This document shows positions 1-8,720 of a stretch of DNA of 64,000 bases, one piece after another. A model generated the notes under the pieces. It was not told the DNA's origin, ran no database searches, and saw nothing but the letters and a program-made list of their open reading frames with translations. This DNA comes from an uncultured Verrucomicrobiales bacterium (GTDB taxonomy: Bacteria > Verrucomicrobiota > Verrucomicrobiia > Verrucomicrobiales > DEV007). Position numbers and translations under genes: made by a program. Where the stretch lies: NCBI GenBank assembly GCA_937891465.1, contig CALAHF010000104.1, forward strand, positions 1 to 64,000. The letters are read 5' to 3'. The stretch's first letter is position 1. Each line of letters begins with the position of its first letter.

Positions 1-141
1 GAGCGGGTCCGGTTGTTTTTCGGGTCGTCCGAAGTGCATACGGCGCAGTTACACCCAATCACGGGAACACCAATGGAAGTGCCTGTGCCTAGAAAAGTTA
101 TTTGGAAAAGAGAATTCATTGTTGCATTTTTGAACACTTGA
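1..141 (+). CDS. C-terminal fragment of an unidentified protein
   Basis: Frame 1 is open from the window edge to a TGA at 139-141 and encodes 46 residues, including [20 protein letters not shown] and a basic C-terminus. The composition looks like real protein and there is no internal stop, but the start lies outside the window. It runs into the recN leader, whose chosen start is 36 bases downstream, so the two may be co-transcribed. I do not recognise the family. A NAD kinase tail was considered because nadK often precedes recN, but the residues do not match what I know of that C-terminus. This could be a chance open frame. Confidence 0.4.
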   Translation, partial: ERVRLFFGSSEVHTAQLHPITGTPMEVPVPRKVIWKREFIVAFLNT

Positions 142-176
142 ACAATAATACAGTAAAGCTAACAAATTATCATACC

Positions 177-1826
177 ATGCTCTCGATTCTGAAAATCAAA
201 AATCTCGCCCTCGTCGACGATTTGACGTGGGAACTCGGCTCCGGATTGATCGGGGTCACTGGCGGCACTGGAGCCGGAAAGTCGATGATTGTCGGCGCGC
301 TGAAGTTGATTCTCGGCGAGCGGGCGAATCACGAACTCATCCGTACCGGGGAGAAAAGTTGCGCGGTTGAAGCGATTTTCGAGCTATCATCGAATTTGCA
401 AAGCGTGAACGATTTGCTGGAAGAAGCGGGATTGGAGGCATGCGAGGGCAACTGCCTCGTGGTGAAGCGAATCTTTGGTGGGGCGAGTGGAAATAAGCAG
501 TTTGTGAATTGCTCGCCGTGCACGCTTGCCGCGTTGAAATCGCTGGGAAAATATTTGGTGGATCTTCACGGGCCGCACGAGCATCAGTCGCTGTTGTCGC
601 CGGATCGCCAGCTGAATATGCTGGATGCGTATGCGCACGCCCGGAAAGAGCAGTCGGCTTATGCGGATGCGTATCGGACGTGGCAGCGAGCTCTGGATGA
701 ACTGGATTCGTTTCGGGATTTGCGTCAGGCGAGTGATCAGGAAATCGAATTGCTGCGCTATCAAGCTGAGGAAATTTTTAAAGCAGAGCTGAATCCGCAG
801 GCGATCACGGAAATGGAACAGCAGTATCAGCTGGCGCGAAATGGAGCGAAGTTGTCTGAATATGTATCGGATGCATCAGGCAAGTTGAGTGAAGCGACCA
901 GTTCCCTCTCTGACGTGCAGCGTGCGTTGCGCGACTTGGAGCATTTGGATCCTGATATCAATAAAATAACGAGTGGTTTTGAATCGGCTCGTTTGGAAAT
1001 TGAGGAACTGGAAGTAAATTTGCAAGAGTATGCCGGAGATTTGGAATTTGATCCGACCGAAGTGGTTGAGATGGAGAATCGGATTGATCAGATCGAGGGG
1101 CTGAAACGAAAATACGGTCAATCGATCGAGGAAGTCATCACCTACGGAATGCGCGCAACAGAACGCGTGAATCAAATCGACGGGCGGGGAAACGAACTGG
1201 AACGGCTTTCGGCAGCGGTCGAGGCTACGCGGGCAAAACTGGATGTGGTGTCGGTAAAATTGACGAAGAAACGGAAAACGGCTGCTCCAAAATTGGCGAA
1301 AGACATTGCGGGTCACCTCAAAGATCTCGGGTTCAAGCAATCGATGTTTGAAATCGACTTGGTAACGATCGGTGAGCCAAGTTTGCGCGGATACGAAGCG
1401 GTTGAATTTATGTTCGGGCCGAATCCCGGAGAACCGCTCAAGCCATTGCGAATTATTGCATCGAGCGGTGAAATGTCGCGAGTGATGCTGGCGGTGAAAA
1501 GTGCGCTGGCGGATCAGGATCAGATTCCACTGATGGTTTTTGATGAAATTGACGCGAATGTCGGTGGAGAAATCGCCGGTGCGGTGGGTCGTAAGATGGC
1601 AAATCTTGGGAAGCAACATCAGGTGGTATCAATCACGCACATGCCACAAGTTGCGTCGTTGGCGCACCATCATTATCTGGTGACGAAAACGGTGAGCAAA
1701 GGAGTGACGAGTTCCGGTCTGGTGCCGATTAGTGGTAAAAAGCGGGTCGAAGAACTTGCCAGGATGCTCGGCGGAAAAAGCGAACAAACGATCGCGCTCG
1801 CGGAGACGCTTTTGGCTCCTGCTTGA
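177..1826 (+). CDS. recN: DNA repair protein RecN
   Basis: SMC-like ATPase of 549 residues, the usual RecN length, acting in recombinational repair of double-strand breaks. The start at 177 (MLSILKIKNLALVDD) matches the typical RecN N-terminus; the frame extends 25 codons further upstream but that part has no family-like sequence. Walker A is GGTGAGKS at residues 29-36. A long central coiled coil rich in Glu, Leu and Lys follows. The C-terminal lobe carries an ABC signature-like SSGEMSR, Walker B with MVFDEIDANVGG, and the H-loop SITHMPQVA. No good Shine-Dalgarno is visible. Identification is firm; regulation (for example by LexA) is not evident from the leader. Confidence 0.96.
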   Translation: MLSILKIKNLALVDDLTWELGSGLIGVTGGTGAGKSMIVGALKLILGERANHELIRTGEKSCAVEAIFELSSNLQSVNDLLEEAGLEACEGNCLVVKRIFGGASGNKQFVNCSPCTLAALKSLGKYLVDLHGPHEHQSLLSPDRQLNMLDAYAHARKEQSAYADAYRTWQRALDELDSFRDLRQASDQEIELLRYQAEEIFKAELNPQAITEMEQQYQLARNGAKLSEYVSDASGKLSEATSSLSDVQRALRDLEHLDPDINKITSGFESARLEIEELEVNLQEYAGDLEFDPTEVVEMENRIDQIEGLKRKYGQSIEEVITYGMRATERVNQIDGRGNELERLSAAVEATRAKLDVVSVKLTKKRKTAAPKLAKDIAGHLKDLGFKQSMFEIDLVTIGEPSLRGYEAVEFMFGPNPGEPLKPLRIIASSGEMSRVMLAVKSALADQDQIPLMVFDEIDANVGGEIAGAVGRKMANLGKQHQVVSITHMPQVASLAHHHYLVTKTVSKGVTSSGLVPISGKKRVEELARMLGGKSEQTIALAETLLAPA

Positions 1827-1868
1827 GCAGAGCCGCGGTGAATTGGCCTGGAATTGCGGGTTTGGAAA

Positions 1869-3188
1869 TCAGTTCTCCTGCATGCGGCGGACCCGGTTCT
1901 GACAGTCCGATAACAGGCCTTGGAAAATCCGAAAGGATTCGTCGGGAAGTAGCTTTTCCTGAGACAGCTGACGAACCGCGCACCTTCTGAGTGATCGAAG
2001 TTCTTCGTGGATTTCAAAGAGCGCATCCTGATCCAAATCGTTGGGTTCGAGTCTTTCCAAAATCGCATCGAGCTGAAGGTAGTAATCATCAATTCGGTCT
2101 TTTTGCTTTTGATGAAACCATGATTTCAGCGTTGCAAGCAAACCGATTGCGGCAATCAACAACGAAAGTGACAACCCCATCACTTCAGCATATTTCACGA
2201 GAAATCCGGGTTCATTTCGTTGCAAATATCGCGCAGCTCCGACATGCAAAGGAAACTGCAACGAACCACGATCAAAGCTCTCTGAAATTTCTGCGGCAGG
2301 AGGATATTCTCGAATCAGAGCTGCGCGATTTTCGTGCAGCGTTTTCGTGATTTTTTCGATGACATGAGAAGGAACCTTCGAATGCGTCGCCAAAACGGTC
2401 CGAACAGACACAGCCGGAATTCCCTGTTCGGGAACGCCTGGCCGCTGGTCAGTTGGGACTGCGTAAGCAAACCGGGGTATGAGAATGGACTCCGCGAATG
2501 GATAATGCAGTTGGAAACTTTCGAGCTCGGAGCCTTGGTCGATGGAACTCCCGATAGGAATAAGTCTCACATCGCCATCGTCGGCAGCGGTTTCCATGGC
2601 GGGCGATCCTACGCCCAACATGATCATCAGTGCATCGATCTCACGTTGCTTCAGCATGGAAAAACCGTTTTCAATTTCAAGAGAGACGAGTTTGATTTCT
2701 TTCTTTAATTCGTAATGATCCAATAGTGCGTGAACAATTTGGGGAGTGCCGCTTCTTGCTTTTCCGTATCCAACCTTGTGATTTCGAAGGTCCGATAGGG
2801 TCCGTATTTCTGAATCTCGGCGAACAATAATATGGAGGGCACCGGAATAAAGCGGCCCAATCGCACGGATTTCGCTTGTGCCGGGAATGTCATTTTGAAT
2901 CAATGCCAGCTCAGCTTCACCACTTGTGACGCGCCGCGAGTTTTCTGAACTGCCATCGCTTTCGAGAACTTCGACTTTGATCTGCGGATTTTTTTGCTCG
3001 ATCAATTTAGCAAGGTCGTAGGCAAACGGCAGATACGTTCCGCCCGGCTGACCGGCGCTGAGCCGCAAGGTGACCGATTTTTTCCAATGCGTGACCGCGT
3101 AAACGGCCCCTGCCAAAATGGCGACGCCAATTGCGATCGCCAAGATGGCCAGAAGACGGGCGCGCAAATGGCTAGTCGGCGAACTCAC
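1869..3188 (-). CDS. TAXI-family TRAP transporter solute-binding-like protein, membrane anchored
   Basis: 439 residues. An N-terminal membrane segment (about residues 9-32) is followed by a TAXI-type periplasmic binding domain (LRLSAGQPGGTYLPFAYDLA, then GEAELALIQND and RNHKVGYGKARSGT). A second hydrophobic helix (about 340-360, LSLSLLIAAIGLLATL) and a charged C-terminal tail follow. Free TAXI proteins normally end after the binding domain and feed DctM/Q-type membrane subunits; none is nearby here. The start is GTG, and its first bases overlap the stop of the upstream DUF1080 gene as GTGA, so the pair is probably translationally coupled. The double anchor suggests a membrane sensor or accessory role rather than classic transport, which is inference. 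Confidence 0.8.
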   Translation of the reverse strand: MSSPTSHLRARLLAILAIAIGVAILAGAVYAVTHWKKSVTLRLSAGQPGGTYLPFAYDLAKLIEQKNPQIKVEVLESDGSSENSRRVTSGEAELALIQNDIPGTSEIRAIGPLYSGALHIIVRRDSEIRTLSDLRNHKVGYGKARSGTPQIVHALLDHYELKKEIKLVSLEIENGFSMLKQREIDALMIMLGVGSPAMETAADDGDVRLIPIGSSIDQGSELESFQLHYPFAESILIPRFAYAVPTDQRPGVPEQGIPAVSVRTVLATHSKVPSHVIEKITKTLHENRAALIREYPPAAEISESFDRGSLQFPLHVGAARYLQRNEPGFLVKYAEVMGLSLSLLIAAIGLLATLKSWFHQKQKDRIDDYYLQLDAILERLEPNDLDQDALFEIHEELRSLRRCAVRQLSQEKLLPDESFRIFQGLLSDCQNRVRRMQEN

Positions 3189-3787
3189 TTCTGCGAGGTT
3201 GCTTTCAGATTCCGATATTCAATCGCCATTTCTTTTCCAGCGTGAAGTTGAATCCCAAGCGGTCCCTTTTCGATGGCTGATTCGGATTCGTAGGTCATCA
3301 CCTTTTTTCCGTTCAACCAGACCGTATAAAGCTTTCCGCTTACTTCGATTCGCATGGAATTCCAATCGTCGAGTTTGAGCAATTCCTTAACTCCCTCCGC
3401 TTCGACCGGATAGCCTTTGCCCGGAATATATGGAGAGGCAGTCATGTCGCGCTTTTTCGAACCCGAAATCCCGATTTGAATTTGTTCCTTTTCGTTTTTA
3501 ATGAAAATTCCGGAATCGACGATTCCCTTCCCGAATTTGAAATCGAATTCCATCGAGAAATCCGCATACTCCGCCGTTGTCCAAATCGTTTTTCCCTTTT
3601 TGTCGGGGCCGTTTTTCACCGTTAATATTCCGTCGGCTGCGGTGAACCAGACGTTGTCGTCAGGCAATTTCCATCCGGTAAAATCCTTACCGTTGAAGAT
3701 CGATTTCAACCCATCGGCCTCTTGAGAAAAAGAGATACTGCTGAGCAAACAAATGGAGAGGACCGATAGATAAAATCTTGGTTTCAT
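3185..3787 (-). CDS. DUF1080 (3-keto-disaccharide hydrolase domain) secreted protein
   Basis: 200 residues with a clear signal peptide (MKPRFYLSVLSICLLSSISF). It is followed by a single concanavalin-like DUF1080 domain: LKSIFNGKDFTGWKLPDDNV, a central EFDFKFGKGIVDSGIFIKNE, and WNSMRIEVSGKLYTVWLNGK near the end. The domain is abundant in Verrucomicrobia and Planctomycetes and is linked to hydrolysis of 3-keto glycosides; some members may only bind sugar. It is first in a two-gene minus-strand unit with the TAXI-like protein, with overlapping stop and start. The family call is firm, the substrate unknown. Confidence 0.88.
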   Translation of the reverse strand: MKPRFYLSVLSICLLSSISFSQEADGLKSIFNGKDFTGWKLPDDNVWFTAADGILTVKNGPDKKGKTIWTTAEYADFSMEFDFKFGKGIVDSGIFIKNEKEQIQIGISGSKKRDMTASPYIPGKGYPVEAEGVKELLKLDDWNSMRIEVSGKLYTVWLNGKKVMTYESESAIEKGPLGIQLHAGKEMAIEYRNLKATSQK

Positions 3788-3840
3788 TTCCGATTCTTAA
3801 TAGAAAGAGGGCGCTTTGTCACGATTCAAACGAGTTCCGA

Positions 3841-3895
3841 GTTGATTCGACGATCAAACCCTGTTGGTTCGTCGAGCGCACCCTGTTGACTCGTA
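3841..3895 (+). repeat. Intergenic palindrome family, copy 1 (two tandem right arms)
   Basis: Two successive units with the core GATTCGACGATC or GGTTCGTCGAGC followed by an ACCCTGTTGG/ACCCTGTTGA arm ending in TCGT. The element ends 20 bases before the pirin start codon, in the spacer between divergent genes. It belongs to the dispersed family also present at 8634, 12887, 20072, 28831, 33312, 39296, 50678 and 57829. Confidence 0.75.
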
Positions 3896-3915
3896 GCAGT
3901 CATTCCGCAGCTGAT

Positions 3916-4632
3916 ATGTCCGAAATTTCAATCATCAAGCGCCCATCTGAAGCGCGCGGCCACACCCGTTTCGATTGGCTGGAGAGCAAGCATTCGTTTT
4001 CGTTCGGGGACTTTTATGATCCGGAATATATCGGATTTTCCGCCTTGCGAATCATGAATGAAGACACAGTTTCCGCAGGGTCTGGATTTGGAATGCACCC
4101 TCATCATTCTATGGAGATATTTTCCTACGTCATCAGCGGAGCGCTTCAGCATGAGGATAGTTTGGGTAACCGGCGGAAGGTCAATGAGGGGGAGTTTCAA
4201 TACATGAGCGCTGCTTCAGGTGTGATGCACAGTGAGGTCAATGCTTCAAAGTCGGAACCGGTTCATTTTTTGCAATTTTGGATTGAACCGGATCAGCCGG
4301 GAGGAACTCCGATTTATGCTGAAATGGATCCCCGCCAAAGACACTCCGAAGATGGATTGACTCTTTTAGCCAGCAATAACGGTCGGGATGATTCACTCAT
4401 GGTGCGGCAGGATGTGACGATTTGGCTCGGTGAACTCGATGCAAATCAGTCGTGCGTTGTGAAACCGGAGCTTGGAGGGCTGAATTTTTGGATTCAAGTT
4501 ATCGACGGCGATTTGGAATTGGGCAGCAATCAGGAGTTTCTCCTTTCGGGGGATGGCGCCGCAGTGAGCTCGGAGAGTGGTTTTTCGGTAGCGGCAAAAG
4601 AGAAAAGTAAATTCATTGCAATCGAACTGTGA
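3916..4632 (+). CDS. Pirin family protein
   Basis: 238 residues, bicupin pirin fold. The start at 3916 (MSEISIIKRPSEARG) fits pirins; the frame stays open upstream but only through the intergenic repeat. The N-terminal cupin carries the metal-binding pattern GMHPHHSMEIFSYVISGALQ with a further His in GVMHSEVN and Glu in the FQYMSAASG region. The C-terminal cupin (about 150-238) is more degenerate, as usual. Pirins are non-haem iron proteins; some show quercetinase activity. The downstream LOG gene overlaps the stop by four bases, so the two are coupled. Confidence 0.92.
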   Translation: MSEISIIKRPSEARGHTRFDWLESKHSFSFGDFYDPEYIGFSALRIMNEDTVSAGSGFGMHPHHSMEIFSYVISGALQHEDSLGNRRKVNEGEFQYMSAASGVMHSEVNASKSEPVHFLQFWIEPDQPGGTPIYAEMDPRQRHSEDGLTLLASNNGRDDSLMVRQDVTIWLGELDANQSCVVKPELGGLNFWIQVIDGDLELGSNQEFLLSGDGAAVSSESGFSVAAKEKSKFIAIEL

Positions 4633-5228
4633 AAGACATGTCGGCTAAAAACGAAATCAAATCCCTTTGCGTTTTCTGTGGCTCTCAATCAGGAAACGAT
4701 CCCACATTTGTTGAGCAAACTCGTGCATTTGCGAAATATTTGGCCAGTCGTGACATCCAAATTGTTTATGGAGGCGGGAGTGTTGGCTTGATGGGAGAGC
4801 TAGCGGACGCGTGTCTGGAAGCTGGCGGAAAAATCATCGGCGTGATCACCGCAAAGCTTTTGGATCGTGAAGTGGGGCACCGAGGCCTGACGCAGCTGGA
4901 CGTTGTCGAGACCATGCTGGAGCGGAAGACTCGCATGGCTGATTTGTCAGACGCGTTCGTTTCTTTGCCGGGTGGCATGGGAACGATGGATGAACTTTTC
5001 GAAATGGTGACGTGGGGATTGCTTGATCTTCACGGCCAAAAACCAAAGCCGAATGGCGTTCTCAACGTCGCAGGCTATTACGATTCGCTGATTCAATTTC
5101 TCGATGAGAATATGGTCGGTGGCGGATTTTTAAATGCGGATCATGCCTCGAATCTGGTAGCTTCCGATGACTTTGAAGTGCTCATGGAAAAGATGGAACA
5201 GATCGACCTTGTTTCAAAAATTGGCTAA
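4629..5228 (+). CDS. LOG family protein (nucleoside 5'-monophosphate phosphoribohydrolase-like, TIGR00730)
   Basis: 199 residues. Rossmann-like lysine-decarboxylase-type fold with the LOG signatures GGGSVGLMG (48-56), ERKTRM (98-103) and LPGGMGTMDE (113-122). Family members release the base from nucleoside monophosphates, including cytokinin ribotides, and were long misannotated as lysine decarboxylases. The start taken here is GTG at 4629, overlapping the pirin TGA as GTGA; an ATG at 4638 is an equally good alternative. It is coupled to the pirin gene. The true bacterial substrate cannot be read from sequence. Confidence 0.92.
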   Translation: MKDMSAKNEIKSLCVFCGSQSGNDPTFVEQTRAFAKYLASRDIQIVYGGGSVGLMGELADACLEAGGKIIGVITAKLLDREVGHRGLTQLDVVETMLERKTRMADLSDAFVSLPGGMGTMDELFEMVTWGLLDLHGQKPKPNGVLNVAGYYDSLIQFLDENMVGGGFLNADHASNLVASDDFEVLMEKMEQIDLVSKIG

Positions 5229-5302
5229 GAAGCTAATTTCTGCGTACCCGAATGAGCCACTTGTTGCGGGACGGCCGGAGTTTAGTTTGAGTTTGTAAAT
5301 TC

Positions 5303-6631
5303 ATGAATTCATCCGCCTCACGTCGCCGTTTTCTCCGTGGTTTGGGCGCAACTATTGCGCTGCCAACCTTGGAAGGTTCGAGTGTTTTTGCGAAAGGAGG
5401 CGATGCCGCCGCTCCGCTTCGGATGGCCTATGTTTATACGCCAAATGGAGCAATCATGCCCGAGTGGACGCCGAGCGGTGCAGGAGCCGATTGGAAATTG
5501 TCGCCAACGCTTTCATCGCTGAAAAATGTAAAGAACGAGCTGCAAGTTATTTCAGGGCTGGCTCACGATAAAGCAGATGCAAATGGAGATGGGGGCGGGG
5601 ATCATGCTCGTGCGACTGCTACTTTCCTTACCGGAGCGCAGGCTCGTAAAACTGCGGGGGCTGATATCAAACTTGGCGTTTCTGTGGATCAGATCGCAGC
5701 TGCCCAAATTGGGAGTGAGACGAAAATCGATTCGCTTCAGCTGGGGTGTGATCCGGCTCGAAAAGCGGGTCGTTGTGATTCCGGTTACAGTTGCGCTTAT
5801 CAGTTTAATTTTTCATGGCGCAGCGAAACACTTCCGCTTCCACCGGAAATTGATCCCCGGCTTGTTTTTGAAAAACTGTTCGGTAGCGACAAAGCCAGTA
5901 TCGATCCGAAAGAACAGGCCCGCCGACTTTCTCATCAGAGCAGTCTGCTTGACTATGTGATGGAGGATGCCAAATCGCTTCAGAAAAAACTGGGTTACAC
6001 CGACCAACAGAAAATTGAAGAATATCTGACCGGCGTTCGCGAAATGGAACGGAAGATTGAAAATGCGGAAAAATTTCGCGCAGCAATGCCGAATGCAACG
6101 GCGCCGAAGGGAATTCCCGGCACTTATAGAGATCACATCCGCATCATGTACGACATGATGGTGCTGGCGTTTCAAAGCGATACGACCCGGATTGCGAGTT
6201 TTCTTGTCGCTCATGATGGATCCAATCGCAGCTTCCGAGAAATCGGGGTTCCCGATGGTCATCATCATCTTTCCCACCACCGGCGCGATGCCAAAAAAAT
6301 GGAAAAGATCGCGAAGATTGATCGGTTTTACGTCGAGCAGTTTGCGTATTTTCTCGAGAAAATGAAAGCAGCGAAAGACCCGGCCGGGCAGAGTTTGCTG
6401 GATCAATCGATGATCGTTTTCGGCGGTGGAATCAGCGATGCGGACCGTCATGATCACGACAATCTTCCAGTAGTCCTCGCAGGAAAAGCGAATGGAAAGC
6501 TCAATCCAGGGCGTCATGTAAAAACTAAACAACCCGTTCCCATGACAAATTTGTATCTGTCGCTACTCGAAAAAGCCGGAGTCAGCGCCGAACAACTTGG
6601 TGACAGCGACGGGAAATTTGATTTGGTTTGA
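5303..6631 (+). CDS. DUF1552 domain-containing protein, Tat-exported
   Basis: 442 residues. The N-terminus SRRRFLRGLGATIALPTLEG is a twin-arginine signal. The rest is a full-length DUF1552 protein with LRMAYVYTPNGAIMPEWTPS, GGGDHARATATFLTGAQARK and a C-terminal part containing VPDGHHHLSHH and FGGGISDADRHDHDNLPVV. These conserved His and Asp clusters resemble the sulfatase or alkaline-phosphatase-like fold proposed for related families. DUF1552 genes in PVC bacteria normally sit beside a DUF1592/DUF1588 cytochrome-like partner; none is adjacent here. Function is not established. Confidence 0.9.
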   Translation: MNSSASRRRFLRGLGATIALPTLEGSSVFAKGGDAAAPLRMAYVYTPNGAIMPEWTPSGAGADWKLSPTLSSLKNVKNELQVISGLAHDKADANGDGGGDHARATATFLTGAQARKTAGADIKLGVSVDQIAAAQIGSETKIDSLQLGCDPARKAGRCDSGYSCAYQFNFSWRSETLPLPPEIDPRLVFEKLFGSDKASIDPKEQARRLSHQSSLLDYVMEDAKSLQKKLGYTDQQKIEEYLTGVREMERKIENAEKFRAAMPNATAPKGIPGTYRDHIRIMYDMMVLAFQSDTTRIASFLVAHDGSNRSFREIGVPDGHHHLSHHRRDAKKMEKIAKIDRFYVEQFAYFLEKMKAAKDPAGQSLLDQSMIVFGGGISDADRHDHDNLPVVLAGKANGKLNPGRHVKTKQPVPMTNLYLSLLEKAGVSAEQLGDSDGKFDLV

Positions 6632-6641
6632 TCAAAAAAAG

Positions 6642-7073
6642 TCAGGACTTTGTTTTGCCTTCTGCTTCGACAAACAAAAACAACTCAAAGTCATCAATAC
6701 CGTTTTTTATGTAGCGGCCGTTCAAATCACTTCGATCTAATTTTCGTTGAATCGTGAATTTTTTCACGTCACCCTGCTTGAAATTTTTCACAGATCCGAT
6801 CGGCTTTTTGTCCCGGATCGCCCAGTGGAGGATGATCAGTTGCTGGACTGCCAAGGCCGGGGATTCGCGTTCTACCGCAACAGCGGAAAGAAGCTGATAC
6901 CGATGAGCAACCAATGCATCGTCATAAGGCTGAATTTCTTCAAGCGCAGGAAATGGTGTGGATTCTAAAAGTCCCACTTCTACGTCCCAAGCGTCGATGA
7001 CTGTTTTACTCTTGTTACACGCTGCAAAAACCAGACATACTAACAAAGCGGTGAAACCAGACAGGATTTTCAT
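6642..7073 (-). CDS. Hypothetical lipoprotein
   Basis: 143 residues. The lipoprotein signal MKILSGFTALLVCLVFAAC has a good lipobox ending in Cys19. The mature part is soluble and mixed alpha/beta with no family I recognise. It ends in KTKS and converges on the DUF1552 gene with only 10 bases between stops. A divergent membrane-protein pseudogene starts 48 bases away on the other side, so the promoter regions are shared. Likely an exported small protein of unknown role. Confidence 0.7.
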   Translation of the reverse strand: MKILSGFTALLVCLVFAACNKSKTVIDAWDVEVGLLESTPFPALEEIQPYDDALVAHRYQLLSAVAVERESPALAVQQLIILHWAIRDKKPIGSVKNFKQGDVKKFTIQRKLDRSDLNGRYIKNGIDDFELFLFVEAEGKTKS

Positions 7074-7121
7074 GAAATTCAGGCTTGTATCGTAGGATAT
7101 ACGGTTAAAAATCGCTCATCA

Positions 7122-8604
7122 ATGGACGGAGCTGAAACCAAATTATCGCATTCGAAAACGAAAGCCGCAACCTATCGACGGTTCGTGCCTTGGATTGTTG
7201 TCGCACTCGTATTTTCCATTTGCCTTCCACTTTATTATTCGACCGCAAAAAAGCGGGAAGCGATCTTCAATCCGAATAACGAGAATTCCTCTTTCTTAGA
7301 TTCTACTGATACCGACAAGGTAAAAGTTCACGTGATCTTTCATCACGATCAGCACGTTTACATGAACTTGGGCCGCCTGCTGAAGCGCAGTAATTACGAT
7401 TATTTTTTGCCCAGGCAACGGACCCCGGGCTACCCGATTCTACTTTCGCTTTTGTACGACGAATCACTCGCCTATGAAGGCGAGCCAGGCGACGCGTGAG
7501 CGACGAGTATTTTGCTCGAAGCCGCGAGTTCAATATCGTTCTCAGCATGGTGCTTTTGGTGATTCTCTTCTTCTTCGGAATCTCGATGTTAGGCATCTAC
7601 GGTTCGCTTCTATTTACGTGGATCGTTGGATGGACGATCTTTGTTTTTAAATGCATTTACGTTCAACCGGAAATGCTCTTTTACGCGCTTTTTCTGATGT
7701 GCTTTGTCCTTCTCTGGCGGCAAATAATCAACCCGACATGGAAGCGGGGAATCATCGCAGGGGTGCTTGTGGCCGCAGCTTATTTTGTAAAATCGGCACT
7801 CTCCCCGTTACTGCTTCTGTTTGTTGTTTGCTACGCAATTCGCCTTTTCGTGGAGTTGAAAAAGAAAATGACGACCTCTGAGTTTTCCTGGAAAGGTTGG
7901 GGATTGGACGTCGGAAAAGGCGCCATCATCCCCGCACTTGGGCTTGTTCTTATGTCCCCTTATTTCGCGCAGACAGCGACCGTCTATGACAGCCCCTTTT
8001 GGAGCGTTCATAGCAAGCACCTCATGTGGCAGGAGGATGAAACCTCCAAAAAGAGATGGCGGATTCTCTCCGATCCGGAGAATGGAATTCCCGACGATGC
8101 GCCAATATTCCAGACCTATTGAGCCTCGCAAAAAGACGACCTCAGCCATTTTATCGAGCGCCCTGTTGAAGGCGCCGGCAATACATTGGGGCGCATCACA
8201 CGGGAGTATCGCGAGTTCCATCGGATCACCAAAAAACGGACGTTTCGACTTTGTGTCCTGATTGGAATTCTGTTTATCGTACCAATTTTTAAACTCGCGC
8301 GCCGCTATTGGGTCGAACTGTTATACATCCTAGGTTTTTTTGTCGGATACGGCATCCTCTATGGCTGGAAATCATTCGGACGGGACCGCGACTTATGTTA
8401 TCAACGGCCCCCGCATTGGTTTTCGTGATGATCGCGTTCCTCAACAAATTCGCGAACGTCTTCACCATTCCTAAATTAGGTTGGAAAGTGCCGATGAAGC
8501 CCATCGTTTTTGGAATCACCGCGATTTGTTTGGTGATCGCCGTTTACAATATCACTGGTAAAGGGGTGGAATCAGCTGCCTGGGTCGTCGAAGGCGGTGC
8601 GTAA
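7122..8604 (+). pseudogene. Decayed polytopic membrane protein, paralogue of the gene at 16521-18023
   Basis: Three consecutive frames read as one protein. Frame A covers 7122-7499, ending AYEGEPGDA. Frame B continues from about 7490 (EYFARSREFNIVLSM) to a TGA at 8120-8122, and beyond that stop (ASQKDDLSHFIERPVEGAG) to about 8390. Frame C resumes near 8390 (LMLSTAPALVFVMIAFLNKF) to the stop at 8604. Order and motifs match the intact gene at 16521: VQPEMLFYALFLMC against FQPEPIYYILFLLS, FVKSALSPLLLLFV against LAKGGWQPFALVFV, and DLSHFIERP against RATFIERLR. One nonsense codon and two frameshifts make it a likely pseudogene; sequencing error at three sites is less likely. Confidence 0.82.
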
Positions 8605-8633
8605 AACCTTGGATCTACGGACACAAAAAAAAG

Positions 8634-8708
8634 CGATCCAACAGTATTGGATCGATTCAGTGTTTCGATTGAACAGGGTTGATTCAACGAACCAGCCCTG
8701 TTGGATCG
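8634..8708 (+). repeat. Intergenic palindrome family, copy 2 (two hairpins)
   Basis: The first hairpin at 8634-8654 is a perfect 8-bp stem, CGATCCAA and TTGGATCG, with loop CAGTA. The second at 8666-8708 has arms CGATTGAACAGGG and CCCTGTTGGATCG around a loop containing GATTCAACGAAC. It lies between the 3' ends of the decayed gene and the convergent pspA-like gene. There is no T-run on either side, so it is not a typical terminator. Confidence 0.8.
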
Positions 8709-8720
8709 TGAAAACGGAAA

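Noticed and set aside
876-1619. Long antisense open frame within recN
   Set aside because: It is a codon-bias shadow; its translation is Arg/Phe/His-rich without family features. The same holds for antisense frames at 13060-14004, 20863-21471, 40164-40937 and 41418-42314.
8120-8122. In-frame TGA in the decayed membrane protein as a second Sec codon
   Set aside because: The aligned position in the intact paralogue is not Cys, no SECIS-like hairpin was seen, and two frameshifts also break the gene.
8634-8708. Intrinsic terminator between convergent genes
   Set aside because: Stems are good but not followed by T-runs in either direction, and the same sequence occurs upstream of genes elsewhere.
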